From the NCBI RefSeq assembly GCF_902459745.1, contig NZ_CABPSJ010000001.1, positions 620,001 to 684,000 on the forward strand: a stretch of 64,000 bases of DNA. The letters are read 5' to 3'. A program made the position numbers and the translations under genes. Position 1 is the stretch's first letter. The number at the start of each line of letters is the position of its first letter. Source of the stretch: Pandoraea communis. GTDB lineage: Bacteria; Pseudomonadota; Gammaproteobacteria; Burkholderiales; Burkholderiaceae. The notes under the pieces were generated by a model. The model saw only the letters and a list, made by a program, of their open reading frames with translations, searched no databases and was not told where the DNA came from. Shown here one piece after another: positions 29,224-38,212 of this stretch.

Positions 29224-30123
29224 ATGAATATCGGATTTCTCGGACTCGGCACGATGGGCGCGCCCATGGCCCGCAATCTACTCAAGGCGGGATTCGCACT
29301 CCGTGTGTGGAACCGCTCGCGCGGCCCCGTCGACGCACTGACCTCCGCCGGCGCCACGCCTGGCACCACCCCGGCCGATGCCGCTCGCGGGGCGGACGTC
29401 CTCATCGCCATGCTGGCCGACGACGACACGTCGCGCGCCGTGCTGTGCGAAGGTGCCGACGGCGGTGCGCTTGCCGCGCTGCCGCGTGGCGCCATCGTCG
29501 TGAACATGGCGACCGTCTCGCTCGCTTTCGCCCGGGAGATGGTGGCGCGATGCGAGTCGCTCGGCCTGCGCTATCTCGCAGCCCCGGTGCTGGGGCGTGT
29601 GACTGTCGCAGAGGCAGGCAAGCTCAACATCCTGGTGGCGGGCGACACGAGCGTCATCGACACCGTTCAACCGGTCTTCGACGTGCTCGGCCAACGCACC
29701 TGGCGCTTCGGCGATTCGCCCGAGCGGGCCAACGTCGTGAAGCTCGCCGCGAATTTCATGATCGCCAGCGCCATCGAATCGATGAGTGAAGCGGCTGCGC
29801 TCGCGCAAGGGCACGGCGTGACCAGTGCCGACTTCCTCGACATGGTGACCACCACGATCTTCGCCACGCCGGCTTATACGGGTTACGGTGCAGCGATTGC
29901 GAAGGAGGTCTTCGAGCCGGCCGGCTTCAAGCTCGCGCTCGGTGCCAAGGATGTTCGCCTTGCATTGCTTGCGGGCGAGGCTGCGAACGTGCCGATGCCG
30001 TTCGGCACCGTGCTGCGCGACAACCATCTGGACAGTCTCGCCCACGACGAAGGCCAGCTCGATTGGGCCGCGCTGTCGCGCGTGGCGCTGCGTCGCGCCG
30101 GCCTGCCGAAGGCCAAATCCTGA
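29224..30123 (+). CDS. 3-hydroxyisobutyrate dehydrogenase-like NAD(P)-dependent oxidoreductase
   Basis: A 299-residue beta-hydroxyacid dehydrogenase: the Rossmann motif GFLGLGTMGAPMARNLLKAG at the N-terminus, APVLGRVTVAEAGKLNIL where most members have the GG-containing substrate loop, and the catalytic Lys in NVVKLAANFM. Members reduce or oxidise 3-hydroxyisobutyrate, tartronate semialdehyde, or short aldehydes (glyoxylate/succinic semialdehyde reductases). Which one applies is unclear. GGGAGACCACATG supports the start at 29224. Divergent from an AraC regulator. Confidence 0.88.
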   Translation: MNIGFLGLGTMGAPMARNLLKAGFALRVWNRSRGPVDALTSAGATPGTTPADAARGADVLIAMLADDDTSRAVLCEGADGGALAALPRGAIVVNMATVSLAFAREMVARCESLGLRYLAAPVLGRVTVAEAGKLNILVAGDTSVIDTVQPVFDVLGQRTWRFGDSPERANVVKLAANFMIASAIESMSEAAALAQGHGVTSADFLDMVTTTIFATPAYTGYGAAIAKEVFEPAGFKLALGAKDVRLALLAGEAANVPMPFGTVLRDNHLDSLAHDEGQLDWAALSRVALRRAGLPKAKS

Positions 30124-30337
30124 TACCCGTAGCGGGGAGGTTTTCGCGCTACCGCTTACTGCGTTATTCAGCGGCAAATGTTGAGGAGGGTTCCTAGAAA
30201 CTTCGGCAGCGGCCCAGAGAAGCGGCCGCTGCCATGGGGATTTTCGTTCATTCGGAATTTTCATAAGGAATCCGAACAGGTGTTAGGAAATATTCTCGGT
30301 GTCGATTTCAACCATGCGCAGCAAGGCGCTCGACACC

Positions 30338-31552
30338 ATGACTCAACACCCACATACGCCCACTGGTCTGCGCGCCCTCGCGCTGGCTGCAACCCTTACG
30401 CTGCTGTCGCTGCCCGCCAGTGTCAGCGCACAGAGCAACGTCACACTCTACGGCACGATCGATTCTGGCTTCGTGCACGCGAACCACACGAACACTGTCA
30501 GCGGTCCGCAATCCCGCTCGATGATCACGAGCAACATTCTCTCCGGCAGCCGCTGGGGGTTGCGCGGCACGGAGCCGCTGGGTCAGGGGCTTTCCGCACT
30601 GTTCCAGTTGGAGAGTGGATTCAACGCGGTCAATGGCGAGATGGGCAACGGCGGCCGCGCGTTCGGACGCAAGGCCATCGTCGGTCTGACGAGCACCCAA
30701 TGGGGTGAAGTCACCATCGGCCGCCAGTACGACCCGGTGGTCAACCTCGTGCAGGGCACGACTGCCGACGGTTACTTCGGCGGCTTCTTCGCCACGCCTG
30801 GCGACGTCGACAATTACGACAACGGCGCACGCGTCAACAATTCGATCCGCTACGCCACGCCGAACTTCGGCGGCCTGCAATTCGAAGGCATGTACGCCAC
30901 GGGCAACGTGGCCGGCAAGGAAGGCGCGGGTCGCACGTATGGCTTCGCGGGTGCCTACAGCAATGGTCCGCTATCGCTCGGCGCAGGCTACTTCTTCGCA
31001 GATGGTGGAAGCCGGCAAGTGAGCAACTTCACGCGTTCCGACTTTGGTTATCGCGACTGGACCAGCAGCGCAGGCTCGCTGTTCAACTCACCGATCAACA
31101 GCGGCTTCCGTACGGCGAGCAAAGTGCGCATTGCACGCGTCGGCGCGAAATACGCCATCGGCCCGGCGATTCTGGGACTGTCATTCTCGAACGCACAGTA
31201 CGCGAGCGATGGGCTGTCGAATTTCACCGGCACGGCGAAATTCGACACGGTGAACGCCTTCGCAACTTACGCGCTCACGCCGGCGATCAACACGGGTATC
31301 GGCTACAGCTATACCCGCTTGCGCGGCGGTCGCAATGTCGGCGCCCATTACAACCAGTTCAACGCCGGCGTGACATATGCGCTGTCCAAACGCACCTCGA
31401 CCTACGTGATCGGTGGCTACCAGCAAGCCGTCGGCAAGACACTGGATCACGGCCGCGTTGTGGAAGCCAACGCCTCGGTCGGTTCGTACGGCCTGGACGC
31501 AGGTGCACGCACGCAATTGCTGGTCGGCATGGGCCTGAAGCACAGCTTCTGA
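30338..31552 (+). CDS. Gram-negative porin (OmpC/Omp32-like)
   Basis: A 404-residue outer-membrane porin. After a signal peptide ending SVSAQ come SNVTLYGTIDSGFVH, the typical first beta strand of burkholderial trimeric porins, and SRWGLRGTEPLGQGLSALFQLESGF; the protein ends with GMGLKHSF, whose terminal Phe is the outer-membrane insertion signal. It allows diffusion of small solutes. Start uncertain: ATG 30338 gives a standard signal peptide; ATG 30314 and GTG 30299 in the same frame are alternatives, none with a good ribosome-binding site. Confidence 0.9.
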   Translation: MTQHPHTPTGLRALALAATLTLLSLPASVSAQSNVTLYGTIDSGFVHANHTNTVSGPQSRSMITSNILSGSRWGLRGTEPLGQGLSALFQLESGFNAVNGEMGNGGRAFGRKAIVGLTSTQWGEVTIGRQYDPVVNLVQGTTADGYFGGFFATPGDVDNYDNGARVNNSIRYATPNFGGLQFEGMYATGNVAGKEGAGRTYGFAGAYSNGPLSLGAGYFFADGGSRQVSNFTRSDFGYRDWTSSAGSLFNSPINSGFRTASKVRIARVGAKYAIGPAILGLSFSNAQYASDGLSNFTGTAKFDTVNAFATYALTPAINTGIGYSYTRLRGGRNVGAHYNQFNAGVTYALSKRTSTYVIGGYQQAVGKTLDHGRVVEANASVGSYGLDAGARTQLLVGMGLKHSF

Positions 31553-31566
31553 TCCATCGCGTCGCC

Positions 31567-31606
31567 ATCGGCCCGAGCACGTTGACGCCTGCGGGTTTGG
31601 GCCGAT
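31567..31606 (+). terminator. possible terminator after the porin gene
   Basis: ATCGGCCC (31567-31574) pairs perfectly with GGGCCGAT (31599-31606) across 24 bases, followed by CTTT, 14 bases after the porin stop codon. The long loop makes it weaker than the other terminators here. Confidence 0.45.
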
Positions 31607-31656
31607 CTTTCCAATGAATTCAGCGATCTTAAATTCAAACGAATGTTTGGACTTTT

Positions 31657-31686
31657 TTGACTTATTCGTCCAAAAAAATACATTAT
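31657..31686 (+). promoter_or_regulatory. AT-rich segment with possible sigma70 promoter
   Basis: The 31610-31740 segment is strikingly AT-rich for this genome. It contains TTGACT (31657-31662), an 18-base spacer and CATTAT (31681-31686), a plausible promoter for the small gene at 31846. TTTGGAC and GTCCAAA also form a short inverted repeat over the -35 side. The rest of 31607-31845 holds nothing else I can recognise. Confidence 0.4.
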
Positions 31687-31845
31687 TTATATTTTAAGGG
31701 TTTACCCTATTCGGGAAACTATTTAGAATTCGTCCTCATTGAAGTTCGTTGCGATCGCAACCAGTGATAACCCGCTCTTTGGATTTCCCTTTGAATTCGA
31801 CGCGCGCCGGTTTTTCAGAGGCTGCAGTCACCAGGGAGAAGTGTC

Positions 31846-32031
31846 GTGGTTTTCGTCAGTTGGTTGATGTTTGCAACCCTCGCCGTGACGGTCTCGGCAG
31901 CGCGTGTGATGCAGTTGTATCGTCGCGCGGCACGCACGGCAGCCGCGACTCACGTCGAGCGCGTGTTGCGATTCCGCCGTAGCCATCGCCATACGCCCTG
32001 CCCACGCATTCAGTTCAAGGACGCCGCGTAA
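31846..32031 (+). CDS. small single-pass membrane protein, unknown
   Basis: A 61-residue predicted protein starting at GTG after AGGGAGAAGTGTC, which is a fair ribosome-binding site. Residues 1-20 (VFVSWLMFATLAVTVSAARV) form one membrane segment; the rest is Arg/His-rich and basic (RRAARTAAATHVERVLRFRR). It has no recognised family. The upstream AT-rich promoter-like region supports expression. A real but unassigned gene is likely; otherwise a chance frame. Confidence 0.5.
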   Translation: MVFVSWLMFATLAVTVSAARVMQLYRRAARTAAATHVERVLRFRRSHRHTPCPRIQFKDAA

Positions 32032-32525
32032 ATCGGCGTCGCCCGCAGTCCTGCAGTACAGAAAGTCTCGCATCACCGCACCACCCGTTGCCGACATCCG
32101 GCAACAGCAGTGCTCGTCGTGAATTCAAGCCGTACCCGCAGTTGCAGTTCGCAGTACTCATGCTGTTTCCGGCGCCTATGCCGTGGCCGGATGGAGAGTC
32201 ATCCCTCCCTGCTGTTACGAGGCATCGCTCCCACGCGTCAGAGCCTTATCGCCGCCCGCGCTCCAGGCGGCGAGTTGCTCGCCCACAGCCTCGTATTGCC
32301 CAGACGTTGTACAAGACAACCCGACGCCCCGGTCAGGTATCGCAGACACCGCCAGAACGGACATCGGCGCCACGATGGCGTCTTTCCGTCCGTTTGACGC
32401 GCTCGTCACATTGACCCGATCACAAATCGTCGGATCGCGATCGCCCGCACTATCGCGCGGGCGATCGGCATACGCGCTATCCGCGCGACATGCCCTATGT
32501 TTTAAAAATGAGAAGATTGACAGAC
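32032..32525 (+). other. intergenic region with a perfect GC hairpin
   Basis: 494 bases without a convincing gene: open frames here lack ribosome-binding sites and family features. The notable element is a perfect 11-bp hairpin, CGATCGCCCGC (32438-32448) and GCGGGCGATCG (32457-32467) with an eight-base loop, 58 bases before the next start. No U tract follows. Confidence 0.5.
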
Positions 32526-32771
32526 ATGAACACCGACCCAGAGCGCATCACCCTGACGATCACCCTGCACCCGAACGATCTGAAACAGCTTGATAAAGCG
32601 TGTCAACGCGTGGGGATGAATCGGGAAGATTTCTGCTTGCTGTCCACGCATCTGGAAGGCGCCCGCGTGCTCAACGGCGAGGGACTGGCTACGCTGGCAC
32701 GTCCGTTCGGCTTCGCCGCCGCGCTGCCCGCCGCCCTGCGCGGGGCGCTTAACCGCCTTTGCAGGCGCTGA
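32526..32771 (+). CDS. small protein, possible ribbon-helix-helix type, unknown
   Basis: An 81-residue protein. The segment ITLTITLHPNDLKQLDKACQ then RVGMNREDFCLLS has the strand-helix-helix order seen in ribbon-helix-helix DNA-binding or antitoxin-like proteins, but the similarity is only in pattern. The rest is Ala/Leu-rich and ends RLCRR. The start at 32526 was taken; ATGs at 32508 and 32490 are in frame. Its stop codon abuts the stop codon of the converging diguanylate cyclase with no gap, so there is no room for a separate terminator between them. Confidence 0.5.
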   Translation: MNTDPERITLTITLHPNDLKQLDKACQRVGMNREDFCLLSTHLEGARVLNGEGLATLARPFGFAAALPAALRGALNRLCRR

Positions 32772-34010
32772 TTAGCGTGAGTCGGCGGTGGCGCCCGTGC
32801 CGGTGTCATCGCCACACCCGACTTCGCGCGCCGTCCTGACTGCGCCCTCCGCATCGAGGACAACCATGCCGTCGCGTCCCCCGCGTTTCGCCCGATACAG
32901 CGCGCGATCGGCGTGCTGAAGCCAGGATTGCGGCGTATCGAAGGTCGTGGAAAACGGCACCAGCCCAATACTCACCGTGCACTCGGCCAACGATAAAGCC
33001 TGCGTAGTCTGCATCTGGATCTGCGCCTCGGCCTGTGCGACCCGGGCACGCAGATCGGCAAGCAGGCGGTACATCAGATCCTGCCCCGACACGTCACCGG
33101 TGTTCACTAACACCGCGCCGAACTCCTCTCCGCCGTAGCGGCCAACGGCATCGATCTCACGCAGACGTTGACGCAGCAGTCCGGCAAAGCGCCGCAACGC
33201 CATGTCGCCCGCGGCATGGCCCAACGTATCGTTGATTCGCTTGAAGTGGTCCAGATCCATCAGCACCAGACATGCCGGTTCTCCCGTGAGCACGCAGTGG
33301 GCGTGAATCTCGGCCAGCCGTTGCTCCCACGCGCGGCGGTTAAGCAACCCTGTCAGTCCGTCGTGCCGTGACAGGTACTCCATCTCGCGCGAGCGCTGTG
33401 CCAGCTTCTGCGCGAGGTCGTACGTCACCTTCCCCAAGGCAATGGGATACAGAATCAACATCGGCAAGCTGGTGACGACATTGAACGTGTCGGACGCCGG
33501 GGCCCATACGAAGCCGAGCGCGGCGATGCCGATCAGCAACCCGGCCACATTCGCGAGCACCCCCTGAAGAAACAGCCGGATGCCTCCGGCACCGATGTTG
33601 TCCATCGACATCATCGTCAGTATCACCACGCTCGGTAACAAATTGAATTGCATCGCGGCAACCCAAAAGCCCCCGAATGCGGCATCGATCAACAGATTGG
33701 CACGCTCGGCGCGATACGGAACCGGTCGCGACAGCGCCAGCACACAAGCCAGATGCGGCCAGATAAACCCGTTGAAGATCAGCAACGCCCATAGCCAGAG
33801 CGGGGTGGACGGCTCGTGCCGATAGAAGACGCCGGCAACGCAGAAAAATCCGATGCCCAGGCCAATCGTTCGCAGACGATAGATACGTCGCACGAAGCGC
33901 TTGCCCTTCCCCGCGACGGCCGAGCCGTTAGCGGAGAGGGACGACGCAGTGCGCCGTTGCTCCGAATCGTCGGCGCGCGCCGAGCGGTCTTGCTGACTCA
34001 CTCTCACCAT
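32772..34010 (-). CDS. MASE2-GGDEF diguanylate cyclase (AdrA/DgcC-like)
   Basis: A 412-residue membrane enzyme. The N-terminal MASE2 sensor region (about 35-200, starting RRIYRLRTIGLGIGFF, several membrane helices) is followed by a GGDEF domain with HDGLTGLLNRRAWEQRL, DLDHFKRINDTLGHAAGD and the active site GGEEF. The product-binding I-site RxxD (REID) lies five residues before it, so it is probably active and feedback-inhibited. It makes cyclic di-GMP, which in AdrA/DgcC homologues promotes exopolysaccharide and biofilm. ATG 34010 with GGAGCTGC upstream was preferred over an ATG 15 codons earlier. Confidence 0.92.
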   Translation of the reverse strand: MVRVSQQDRSARADDSEQRRTASSLSANGSAVAGKGKRFVRRIYRLRTIGLGIGFFCVAGVFYRHEPSTPLWLWALLIFNGFIWPHLACVLALSRPVPYRAERANLLIDAAFGGFWVAAMQFNLLPSVVILTMMSMDNIGAGGIRLFLQGVLANVAGLLIGIAALGFVWAPASDTFNVVTSLPMLILYPIALGKVTYDLAQKLAQRSREMEYLSRHDGLTGLLNRRAWEQRLAEIHAHCVLTGEPACLVLMDLDHFKRINDTLGHAAGDMALRRFAGLLRQRLREIDAVGRYGGEEFGAVLVNTGDVSGQDLMYRLLADLRARVAQAEAQIQMQTTQALSLAECTVSIGLVPFSTTFDTPQSWLQHADRALYRAKRGGRDGMVVLDAEGAVRTAREVGCGDDTGTGATADSR

Positions 34011-34377
34011 GCAGCTCCGATCACGTATCACGAAACGCGCACGATGCCTGCGCATCGTGGGCCGGGCACGGCGTGTCGCGTACGCGACCTACGTCTCGCC
34101 CCCCCGGAATGGCTTCATTCTACCCGCGGCTTAGGACAGCTAGCCAATATTGGTCGAACCGGTCTAACCAGCGAGCATCGCCAGGCAGCGACGTCGCGTC
34201 CGAAATGCCTTATCGTTTGTCTTAAATTCACTATGTCACTCGCCGCTTTCGGGCGGACAATTCGCAACGTCGTGTGCGTCGACGCGACGCCCCGTGAGCG
34301 GTATCGCCCGGCCCCGCGCCTGGATTCCCGCACCGCTTTTTCCGATTGGCCGGCCCGCCGGCACCTGACTCAGACAC
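34011..34377. other. divergent promoter region of cyclase and DMT transporter
   Basis: 367 bases between diverging genes with no gene of its own. A 10-bp palindrome CCAATATTGG (34144-34153) lies near the middle, next to the partly symmetric CGAACCGGTCTAACC; a regulator site there is possible. No clear -35/-10 pair could be assigned. Confidence 0.45.
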
Positions 34378-35301
34378 ATGGTCAATTTCATCCTGCCGCT
34401 GGCTGCCGTACTGATCTGGTCAGCCAACGTGATCGTCAACAAGCTCGCTGTCGGTCACATCTTCCCCGCCGAGATCGCCTTCCTGCGCTGGTTCGCCGCG
34501 TGGCTGCTGCTCACGCCGTTCGCCTTGCCGGCACTGTGGCGCGAACGCCGGGCGTTTCTGCCGCATCTGCCGCAGTACGCAACGCTCGGTGTGCTCGGCA
34601 TGGCGATCTATCAAGGACTCGCCTACTCGGCGGCACACTATACGAGTGCCACGAACATGGGGATCATTCTCGCGTTGCTGCCCCTTGCCACGCTGACACT
34701 CGCCGTCATTGTGCTGGGCGACGCGCTTACTGCGGGTGCGCTGGCCGGTGGCTTGCTGTCGATCGGCGGCGTGCTGTTGGTGGTCGGGCACGGTTCCTTG
34801 CTGCATCTGGCGGATCATGGCATCGGCATCGGCGACGCGATGATGTTTGCCGCCATGCTCGCCTATGCGATCTATTGTGTACTGCTACGCAAGTGGCAAT
34901 TGCCGCTCGCACCACTACCATCGCTTTACGCACAGATCCTGTGTGCCGTTGTCGTCCTGCTGCCCTTCTATCTGTTCTCGCAGAAGGCGGGCGTGTCGAT
35001 GGACAACCTGCCCCAACTGGCCTTCGCCACCCTTCTGGTCTCGATCGCCGCGCCGTTCATCTGGATGATCGGCGTTGCACGTATCGGCCCGCGACGCGCC
35101 ACGGTCGTCATCAACCTGGTACCGATCTTCGCTGCGCTGATCGCGGCGTTCGGGCTCGGCGAACATCTCGCGGCCTATCACCTCGTGGGCGGCGCACTGA
35201 TTCTGGCGGGCGTCGCACTGGGTGAGCACTGGCATTTGCCGATCCGTAAAGCGCGTGAACCGATTCCGGCGTTGTCCGATGAATTGGGAAGCGTCCGATA
35301 A
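34378..35301 (+). CDS. EamA-family (DMT) transporter
   Basis: A 307-residue inner-membrane protein with ten hydrophobic helices in two EamA repeats, each with the typical end (GLLSIGGVLLVVG and GGALILAGVALGE) and the LRWFAAWLLL and PIFAALIAAFGLGEHL segments of the RhaT/YdcZ-like drug/metabolite transporters. It probably exports amino acids or metabolites. The short cytoplasmic tail is charged. Substrate unknown. The ATG at 34378 directly precedes the first helix; no strong ribosome-binding site is seen. Confidence 0.88.
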   Translation: MVNFILPLAAVLIWSANVIVNKLAVGHIFPAEIAFLRWFAAWLLLTPFALPALWRERRAFLPHLPQYATLGVLGMAIYQGLAYSAAHYTSATNMGIILALLPLATLTLAVIVLGDALTAGALAGGLLSIGGVLLVVGHGSLLHLADHGIGIGDAMMFAAMLAYAIYCVLLRKWQLPLAPLPSLYAQILCAVVVLLPFYLFSQKAGVSMDNLPQLAFATLLVSIAAPFIWMIGVARIGPRRATVVINLVPIFAALIAAFGLGEHLAAYHLVGGALILAGVALGEHWHLPIRKAREPIPALSDELGSVR

Positions 35302-35430
35302 ATTTTGCGCTATTAGCGTCGCCGACTCTTTATAGAGGCCCGGCTGTAACGCATGGGGAGGAGAGCGATATAACGTCGCAGGGCGCGGGGGGATTGATTA
35401 CGCTGTGTGACTCGTCAACGGAGTTCCGCC

Positions 35431-36174
35431 ATGCAAACGAATCCACTCGCGCTGTTCGGAGACCATCTGGCCCGCCTGCGAAAGGCGCGCGGCTGGTCGC
35501 AGGAGAAACTTGCTCTCGAGAGCGGTCTGGCACGCTCGTATGTCAGCGGCATCGAGCGCGGCAGGCGCAACGTCGCCCTCGTCAACATCTGTGTGCTCGC
35601 CGATACGCTCGGCGTGCCAACGTCGGAGATGCTGCGCTTCGCTCAGGCAGCGTCCGGCGCCGAGGACGGTACCGCGCCGTCCGATCACACACCGGTGCCT
35701 CAGATTAGCCGCTTTCTGTGCCGGCTCGAAAACCGCGATCAGGTATGGCTCGCCGAAATCATCCGAAGTCTCAGCGCCCGTCTGAGCCATGCTGCCTCGC
35801 CCGGTGGGGCGCGCGCCGGTTCTAACACCCCCGCAGCCTCGCCCGCCGCGCGCGACGATCTGGCCGGCGAGGACGAAGACCTCGAGGAGGCCGACGATGC
35901 CGACGTGGGAAGCCCCGCCTTCAGCAGAGTCTCCGAGCGCACCGTCATCGATCGCGGCTTTCCCGCACATCACCACTTCGCCGCACCGAGCGAAGACAGC
36001 TACCGTGTCGACGACGACGAGGGTGAGCCTGCCGATACCGCCACGCACATCCGCGAGCCGGAGCGCGCGTCGTTCGGCGACACAGACGCCTCAGGTGAAT
36101 CCACTGGCGCACACCGATCCGATGCCATCGCGCGTGAGGAATCGCGGCGTTTCCCCAACGACGATGAAGAGTGA
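35431..36174 (+). CDS. XRE-family regulator with long acidic C-terminal region
   Basis: A 247-residue protein. An N-terminal helix-turn-helix (about residues 8-68: LARLRKARGWSQEKLALESGLARSYVSGIERGRRN) is followed by a short conserved block NRDQVWLAEIIRSLSARL and then about 120 disordered, Asp/Glu-rich residues. A paralogue with the same HTH and block but without the acidic tail lies 580 bases downstream. ATG 35431 follows GGAGTTCCGCC; an earlier in-frame start at 35407 has no such site. Role unknown; probably a DNA-binding regulator. Confidence 0.85.
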   Translation: MQTNPLALFGDHLARLRKARGWSQEKLALESGLARSYVSGIERGRRNVALVNICVLADTLGVPTSEMLRFAQAASGAEDGTAPSDHTPVPQISRFLCRLENRDQVWLAEIIRSLSARLSHAASPGGARAGSNTPAASPAARDDLAGEDEDLEEADDADVGSPAFSRVSERTVIDRGFPAHHHFAAPSEDSYRVDDDEGEPADTATHIREPERASFGDTDASGESTGAHRSDAIAREESRRFPNDDEE

Positions 36175-36754
36175 GCGATAGCCGGGCAATTGATTCTTAG
36201 GACATAGCGCAAAGTCCCCCGAGTATCGCGGGGGGCATTGCGCGATTGTTCGTCCAGTAAGAGTTACCAAGACCCCTATCGAAAGCGATCACTTCAGCGA
36301 GCGTCGGGCATTGCACCGAACAACGTCTCACGGCTTCGTGCCGAACGCCCATACGCCAGTCACCACGGGCATGACAGCAAGTTGATGCCCGCCGCAAACT
36401 CGTGCGCAACACCGCGGCATAACACTCGCCGCGTCGACATCGAGTGACATCCCAACGCGGAACCTTTCAGAATCCCCTCATGGCGTGGTTTCGCATGTCC
36501 GGTGTCACACTGCGCGGCTCGTGTTGACGGGAGTGCGACAAGATGTATGGCAATGCCTTCACAGCGATACGCAGACTGGCGCCGTCGCTACCCTCGGAAA
36601 GCTCTCGCGTTTTGTGCCTTCTCCGAAAGTTCACAAAAACTCCGCATCGCAGACTAGGTAGTTCGTGCCTCGCAAACGGGGGATACCCGAGGCACCGCCC
36701 TCAATACCGGATTTTTGTTTCAATCTTCTCGTCCCTAACAAGGAAAACATTCTT
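36175..36754 (+). other. intergenic region between XRE paralogues, with a leader hairpin
   Basis: 580 bases without a credible gene. GTGCCTCG (36665-36672) and CGAGGCAC (36688-36695) form a perfect 8-bp stem with a 15-base loop, 60 bases upstream of the second XRE gene, which could be a leader hairpin or an operator. The segment 36700-36750 is AT-richer (GATTTTTGTTTC) as in a promoter or leader. Nothing else was recognised. Confidence 0.5.
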
Positions 36755-37138
36755 ATGGACACCAACTTATTTCGATTCGGCAGACACCTCGCCGGCTTGC
36801 GCAAGAAGTACAACTGGGCGCAAGACAAGCTGGCGCTGGAAAGCGGACTGGCGCGCTCTTATCTGAGCGGTGTCGAGCGTGGCAAACGCAATATCTCGCT
36901 GCGCAATATCTGCATTCTGGCGGACACGCTGGGGCTGCCCCCGCATGAGCTGCTGGCGTTCGATTCGTCACACGGCATGGCAACGGATACCGGGCCGAGT
37001 GCGGCCGCGCCCTGCGATCCGTATCCGTCGCTCAATCGCGCCATGCAGAAATTGTCGGACCGCGATCAGGCATGGATGGCCGATCTGGTCCGTACGCTGA
37101 GCTTGCGTCTGGGTCACGGCGTGTTGCGCGACGAATGA
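36755..37138 (+). CDS. XRE-family regulator, short paralogue
   Basis: A 127-residue protein with an N-terminal helix-turn-helix (LAGLRKKYNWAQDKLALESG, then LARSYLSGVERGKRN) and a C-terminal block SDRDQAWMADLVRTLSLRL that matches the upstream paralogue. ACAAGGAAAAC precedes ATG 36755 at suitable spacing. It resembles small XRE regulators that act alone. The shared C-terminal block suggests a common dimerisation or partner-binding element. Target unknown. Confidence 0.85.
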   Translation: MDTNLFRFGRHLAGLRKKYNWAQDKLALESGLARSYLSGVERGKRNISLRNICILADTLGLPPHELLAFDSSHGMATDTGPSAAAPCDPYPSLNRAMQKLSDRDQAWMADLVRTLSLRLGHGVLRDE

Positions 37139-37220
37139 GAGTGAAACGCGAAGTCGAGACGACTGGCTCGCGTCAGGTGTCGGGCGACACCTCTGTCCGG
37201 GCGTTTAGCGTCTGCGGACG

Positions 37221-38057
37221 TTAGTCGTTCCCGAGGAAGGCGTCCACCGCGCGGTGAAATGCAATCGGATTGGCGAGGTTCATGCCATGCGACGCGTCCT
37301 GAATCACCATGCGGCGGGCTTCCGGCATGGCGTGCGCGAGCGCGTTCAACACCTCCGGATAGGGCGCGGGGCTCTCCGCGCCGCCCATCAGCAACACCGG
37401 CGCATGCAACGCGCCAAGTGCATCTATCGGCAACGGCGTGCGCGGCTCTGCCACCTGACCGATCAAGGTAAGCGCGTTGTCGCGCACCATCCGCTTGAAC
37501 CAGGGCACCATGCGACGCCAGGTGTCCGGCCCGCTCACCGCGTCGATGAAGATCGCCAGACCGCCGTCGATATCGCCCGCCTCGATGGCAGCGAGCGCCG
37601 CCTGGCGGAAGTTGCCCCGCTCGCTGTCGAGCGACACCTGAACAGGACCACCGCTGATTTCCACGCCCGGATCGGCAAGGATGAGCGAGCGCACCGTGTC
37701 CGGCGCCAGAAGTGCCGTGCGCAGCGCGACATAACCGCCGCGCGAATGGCCGAGCACATGAACCGGCCCCACGCCGAGCGCCGTAATGAACGCGGCCAGA
37801 TCCTCGGCGTGCTGTTCACCGGAGAACGTGCCGTCGCGGCCGTTCCAGGCTTCCGGCCAGTAGTGGCGCAGGCTCACCGCGATGACTCGCCGCCGCTGCC
37901 CCAGCGGCTCCATGTTCGGCTTGAAATAGCGACAATCGCAAAGCGAGCCGTGAACCAGCACGAGCGGTGCGCCGGCGGCGTCGGCAGGTGCGGGAGTTTC
38001 GACGTACGCCATCGGATAGCCGTTGACGTCGATCGTTTGCGGTGCAGGAACCGGCAT
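37221..38057 (-). CDS. alpha/beta-fold hydrolase
   Basis: A 278-residue alpha/beta hydrolase. The oxyanion segment LVLVHGSLCD, the nucleophile elbow GHSRGG with Ser105, an acidic residue in the GGAESPAPYPE region and the C-terminal His in QDASHGMN form a likely triad. Related to epoxide hydrolase and C-C hydrolase groups; no substrate can be read. Its start diverges from YaeQ, 155 bases away. Confidence 0.87.
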   Translation of the reverse strand: MPVPAPQTIDVNGYPMAYVETPAPADAAGAPLVLVHGSLCDCRYFKPNMEPLGQRRRVIAVSLRHYWPEAWNGRDGTFSGEQHAEDLAAFITALGVGPVHVLGHSRGGYVALRTALLAPDTVRSLILADPGVEISGGPVQVSLDSERGNFRQAALAAIEAGDIDGGLAIFIDAVSGPDTWRRMVPWFKRMVRDNALTLIGQVAEPRTPLPIDALGALHAPVLLMGGAESPAPYPEVLNALAHAMPEARRMVIQDASHGMNLANPIAFHRAVDAFLGND

Positions 38058-38212
38058 GGGGACACATCAGGTAAGACGGGCAGCCAGTATACCGAGCTTG
38101 CGGCCCCCTTGCTGCGGCGCGTCATCGGCGTAGCAAGCCGGCCCAGACAAATGAGCGGGTGTCGGGGCCTGGTGTATGCTTGCGACTTTCTTCATTCCTG
38201 CGGTTTCCCGGC

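Noticed and set aside
36238-36447. 69-codon frame in the gap between XRE paralogues
   Set aside because: Random composition, no ribosome-binding site and no family match.
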